From: Bacteroidales bacterium
GTDB lineage: Bacteria; Bacteroidota; Bacteroidia; Bacteroidales; UBA932
Reading direction: 5' to 3'
Length of the DNA: 9,225 nt
Assembly: GCA_017551215.1 (NCBI GenBank)
Contig: JAFZMA010000245.1
Location: 1 to 9,225, forward strand
The position numbers were made by a program, and so were the translations under genes. Below, piece after piece: positions 6,533 through 9,225 of this stretch. Position 1 is the first letter of the stretch. Each line of letters opens with the position of its first letter. The notes under the pieces were generated by a model that saw only the letters and a program-made list of their open reading frames with translations, was not told where the DNA came from and did not search any database.

Positions 6533-7516
6533 TTAGATTCTGGGATCTTGTTTAAGTGTCAGGTTTCTGGCTCCCCAAGGAGAATTGCGCAGAAGATCCT
6601 GATTGAATGTGAGGACATTGCTCTCCACATCGTGGATGCCGCTGTCAACGCCACCCTGGTAAAGATGGCATGCAATGGCGATTGCGGCAATGATTTCCTC
6701 ATTGATTGTTCCGTCTGAAGGAATTACAGCGGCCTTTGCTGCTGCAGGAGCCGGGGCGTTCTTTGCAGCCTTCTCCTCTTCCTGCTTTCTCATGGCACGC
6801 TTTCCGATACTGCGGAAGCAGAGATAAAGGATTATAAGGCAGAGGAATACAACACCCATAGCGGTCACAGCCAGAATGCCTCCCCAAGGATCCATCTTGG
6901 CCATCTTCTCGCTCTTTGTCTCCACCTTTGTGGTGACGTTGGTGCTGCCCGGAGTAGGGTGATCCAGAATGGAGAAACCTCCATCCTCCGCGATTTTGCT
7001 GTCTACAGAATTCTTGCGGGCGGACTGCTTGCTCCAGTTTACAGGCTCATGCTTTCCCTCGCCATCGTAATACCTTCCAAAGGACTGGTCATCGCCGAGT
7101 ACAGGAATCTCTATCTCATCCAGAAGAGTCTCTCCATCAGTTGAATAGAGGTATAGGTTCTTTACTCCGTCCAGAGTGAAATTCATGTGGAAGACACCCT
7201 TGTCAGGCTGTCCGTCTGCAAACAGTACAAAGTATTTTCTCAAAGGTACCTGCGTTGCGGTATTTCCCTTTGGAATCATATACTTTGTAGGATTGGCCTT
7301 GTCATCGGTGAGATAGAAGCCGGCAACATCCACCATACCGTAGGCGGTGTTGAACAGCTCCACCCATCCGCATCTGTCTCCGTTCTCGTCCTGAGCGCCG
7401 GTAACGTTGGATACCTGAACCTCGTTGATCCTGATATCCACCGGGCTCTGGGCAAACACTCCGCGGGAAAGCAGAAGCAGACAAGCCAATGTGAATACTG
7501 AAAATATCTTCTTCAT
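6533..7516 (-). CDS. Lamin-tail domain protein with OadG/MmdD-like membrane anchor and C-terminus
   Basis: About 327 residues (numbering below counts the GTG one codon upstream as residue 1; GTG at 7519-7517 is directly followed by ATG at 7516-7514, and I prefer the ATG). It starts with a signal peptide (MKKIFSVFTLACLLLLSRG, cleavage probably after VFA, residue 23). A lamin-tail-type beta-sandwich follows at about 27-192: INEVQVSN, then CGWVELFN, DVAGFYLTDD, NPTKYMIPKG and the closing HPTPGSTN. One transmembrane helix lies at about 213-235, then a basic stretch, an Ala/Pro hinge (254-265), and a C-terminal segment with EEIIAAIAIACHLY, IHDVESNVLTF and SPWGARNLTLKQDP, typical of OadG-like subunits in Bacteroidota. 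OadG/MmdD proteins anchor the carboxyltransferase to the membrane pump. The lamin-tail domain should face the periplasm and the C-terminus the cytoplasm, where it could bind MmdA. It sits exactly where mmdD/mmdE lie in other operons. The role of the lamin-tail part is unknown. Confidence 0.88.
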   Translation of the reverse strand: MKKIFSVFTLACLLLLSRGVFAQSPVDIRINEVQVSNVTGAQDENGDRCGWVELFNTAYGMVDVAGFYLTDDKANPTKYMIPKGNTATQVPLRKYFVLFADGQPDKGVFHMNFTLDGVKNLYLYSTDGETLLDEIEIPVLGDDQSFGRYYDGEGKHEPVNWSKQSARKNSVDSKIAEDGGFSILDHPTPGSTNVTTKVETKSEKMAKMDPWGGILAVTAMGVVFLCLIILYLCFRSIGKRAMRKQEEEKAAKNAPAPAAAKAAVIPSDGTINEEIIAAIAIACHLYQGGVDSGIHDVESNVLTFNQDLLRNSPWGARNLTLKQDPRI

Positions 7517-7527
7517 CACTTTCTTCT

Positions 7528-9078
7528 TTAGAGTGGAAGGTTATCGTGTTTCTTTGCAGGATTGGTAAGCCTCTTGTTCTCCAGCTGATGCAGAGCACGG
7601 ATTACTCTGAAACGTGTATTGCGTGGCTCGATTACATCATCGATATAGCCGTACTTAGCTGCGTTGTAAGGATTTGCGAATGCATCTCTGTATTCTTTCT
7701 CCTTCTCTGCCTTGAAAGCGTTAATATCCTGTGCTTCCTTCATTTCCTTGCCGTAGAGAATCTCGATTGCTCCGCTTGGACCCATAACTGCGATCTCCGC
7801 ATTTGGCCATGCGTAGTTGATATCTCCTCTCAGATGCTTGGAGCTCATAACGCAGTATGCACCGCCGTATGCCTTTCTCAGAACCACGGTAATCTTTGGA
7901 ACTGTTGCCTCTCCGAATGCATAGAGCAACTTGGCTCCGTGGAGAATGATACCGTTGTATTCCTGCTGTGTCCCAGGGAGGAAGCCAGGCACATCCTCAA
8001 GGGTGAGGATAGGGATGTTGAAGGCGTCGCAGAAGCGGACGAACCTTGCACCCTTGCGGCTGGAGTTGCTGTCCAGCACACCTGCAAGAACTGAAGGCTG
8101 GTTGGCTACGATTCCGACTGCAATGCCGTCGAACCTTGCGAAACCAACGATGAGGCTCTTTGCGTAATCCTTGTGAACCTCCAGGAACTTGCCGTCATCC
8201 ACTATGTGGCGGATAACGTCATACATATTATATGGCTTGTTGGGATTGTCCGGAATGATATCGTTGAGGATATCGTCCATTCTGTTTATTGGGTCTGTTG
8301 TAGGAACCAGAGGGGTCTTCTCCAGGTTATTCTGAGGGAGATATGAAAGCAGGTCCTTGATAGTCTGGATTCCGATCTCCTCGTTGTCAACTGCAAAGTG
8401 GGCTACGCCGCTCTTGCTTGCGTGAACGCTTGCTCCACCCAGAGTCTCCTGTGTAACATCCTCACCCAGAACGCTCTTTACAACCTTAGGACCGGTAAGG
8501 AACATGTAGCTTCCCTTAGACATTACATTGAAGTCCGTAAGAGCAGGGGAATAAACCGCACCACCTGCGCAAGGGCCGAATATGGCGGAAATCTGAGGGA
8601 TAACGCCACTGGCCAGAATGTTCCTCTGGAATATTTCCGTATAACCCGCAAGGGCATTAACACCTTCCTGGATACGTGCTCCACCGGAGTCGTTGATTCC
8701 GATTACAGGAGCGCCAACCTTCATGGCGATATCCATTACCTTGCATATCTTCTGTGCGAAAGTCTCGCTGAGGGAACCTCCCAATACGGTGAAATCCTGG
8801 GCGAAAACATACACCAGCCTTCCTCCGATTGTACCGTAGCCTGTTACAACGCCGTCTCCGAGGACATGGTTCTTCTCCATTCCGAAGTTGGTGCAACGGT
8901 GGGTTACGAACATGTCGAATTCCTCAAAGCTACCCGGATCCAGCAACATCTGTATCCTTTCTCTGGCTGTATACTTTCCTTTTTCGTGCTGGGAGTCGAT
9001 TCTCTTCTGACCACCACCCAGACGCGCTTTTTCCCTTAGGGATATCAACGCTTTAACTTGTTCGAGCTGCTGACTCAT
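7528..9078 (-). CDS. mmdA: Methylmalonyl-CoA decarboxylase carboxyltransferase alpha subunit (MmdA)
   Basis: A 516-residue cytoplasmic carboxyltransferase that transfers the carboxyl group of (S)-methylmalonyl-CoA to biotin on MmdC, releasing propionyl-CoA. It has two crotonase-like halves. The N half contains VLGGSLSE (98-105), [11 protein letters not shown] (129-139) and the oxyanion-hole region [16 protein letters not shown] (168-183). The C half contains [12 protein letters not shown] (362-373) and [18 protein letters not shown] (402-419). It ends with the usual KKHxNxPL C-terminus (509-516). Length matches MmdA and the near-identical family PccB (about 510-520). Sequence alone cannot fully separate these; the adjoining epimerase, biotin carrier and Na+-pump beta subunit make the decarboxylase far more likely than propionyl-CoA carboxylase. 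The ATG at 9078-9076 follows the mce stop by 22 nt, with no Shine-Dalgarno sequence, as is common in Bacteroidota. Confidence 0.96.
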   Translation of the reverse strand: MSQQLEQVKALISLREKARLGGGQKRIDSQHEKGKYTARERIQMLLDPGSFEEFDMFVTHRCTNFGMEKNHVLGDGVVTGYGTIGGRLVYVFAQDFTVLGGSLSETFAQKICKVMDIAMKVGAPVIGINDSGGARIQEGVNALAGYTEIFQRNILASGVIPQISAIFGPCAGGAVYSPALTDFNVMSKGSYMFLTGPKVVKSVLGEDVTQETLGGASVHASKSGVAHFAVDNEEIGIQTIKDLLSYLPQNNLEKTPLVPTTDPINRMDDILNDIIPDNPNKPYNMYDVIRHIVDDGKFLEVHKDYAKSLIVGFARFDGIAVGIVANQPSVLAGVLDSNSSRKGARFVRFCDAFNIPILTLEDVPGFLPGTQQEYNGIILHGAKLLYAFGEATVPKITVVLRKAYGGAYCVMSSKHLRGDINYAWPNAEIAVMGPSGAIEILYGKEMKEAQDINAFKAEKEKEYRDAFANPYNAAKYGYIDDVIEPRNTRFRVIRALHQLENKRLTNPAKKHDNLPL

Positions 9079-9100
9079 AACTGTCTATTGATTTGTTTGA

Positions 9101-9225
9101 TTATTTCTTGTTAGGATCCTCGCAGATCTCGGTGAGAACACCATGGGTTGATTTTGGATGGAGGAACGCAATGTTCAGTCCTTCTGCACCCTTTCTTGGA
9201 GCCTTGTCAATCAGCCTTACGCCCT
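9101..9225 (-). CDS. mce: Methylmalonyl-CoA epimerase, C-terminal end only
   Basis: The last 40 codons plus stop of a gene whose start lies beyond the right edge. The readable residues begin [20 protein letters not shown] and continue [20 protein letters not shown]. The [22 protein letters not shown] and GVLTE pattern is the C-terminal signature of methylmalonyl-CoA epimerase, a small metal-dependent enzyme of the vicinal-oxygen-chelate fold; the Glu of GVLTE is probably its last metal ligand. The enzyme interconverts (R)- and (S)-methylmalonyl-CoA, linking methylmalonyl-CoA mutase to the decarboxylase encoded next. It lies 22 nt upstream of mmdA and is evidently co-transcribed with it. Only about 30% of the protein is visible. 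Confidence 0.92.
   Translation of the reverse strand, partial: GVRLIDKAPRKGAEGLNIAFLHPKSTHGVLTEICEDPNKK

Noticed and set aside
8398..9039. Long plus-strand open frame (213 codons) opposite mmdA
   Set aside because: It lies wholly antisense to a strongly conserved carboxyltransferase, is rich in Cys, His and Ser with no recognisable domain, and has no promoter-like context. It is a by-product of codon use on the other strand.
7528..9078. Reading the carboxyltransferase as propionyl-CoA carboxylase beta (PccB)
   Set aside because: PccB and MmdA are nearly indistinguishable by sequence, but the operon contains a membrane Na+-pump beta subunit, a stand-alone biotin carrier and an OadG-like protein, and no biotin carboxylase gene is seen in the window.

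Overview
The window reads as an ordinary chromosomal stretch from a strict or facultative anaerobe of the Bacteroidota, most likely Bacteroidales. The reasons are: the V-type ATPase gene order E-DUF2764-A-B-D, as remembered from Bacteroides and Chlamydia; a sodium-pump decarboxylase operon whose gamma/delta-type subunit carries a lamin-tail domain; almost no Shine-Dalgarno sequences; and one promoter that fits the Bacteroidota TTTG-N19-TAnnTTTG pattern. All nine genes lie on the minus strand, so they are read from the right end of the window to the left. Coding density is very high; the only sizeable gap is 122 bp, at 4844-4965.

Right part (9225 to 4966), operon 1: the tail of methylmalonyl-CoA epimerase (mce), mmdA (carboxyltransferase), a lamin-tail/OadG-like single-pass membrane protein, mmdC (biotin carrier) and mmdB (membrane Na+ pump). 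Together these make a biotin-dependent, sodium-translocating methylmalonyl-CoA decarboxylase. The epimerase supplies the (S)-isomer, MmdA moves the carboxyl group to biotin on MmdC, and MmdB releases CO2 and exports Na+. This is the last energy-conserving step of the succinate-to-propionate pathway. A clear intrinsic terminator (about 4908-4941) ends the operon.

Left part (4902 to 1), operon 2: a promoter just after that terminator, then V/A-type ATPase genes atpE, a DUF2764 gene, atpA, atpB and the first 171 codons of atpD. The first four overlap each other by 8, 17 and 11 nt, which indicates tight translational coupling. The membrane subunits I and K should follow beyond the left edge. No recognisable subunit C or F is present between E and A; the DUF2764 protein occupies that place.

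The placing of an Na+-exporting decarboxylase next to a rotary ATPase suggests a shared ion circuit. Which ion the ATPase carries cannot be decided here, because the rotor-ring gene is outside the window. I saw no mobile element, CRISPR array, tRNA or rRNA gene, or signs of recent transfer. The least conventional items are the lamin-tail/OadG fusion and the DUF2764 subunit, both of which I believe recur in Bacteroidota rather than being new.
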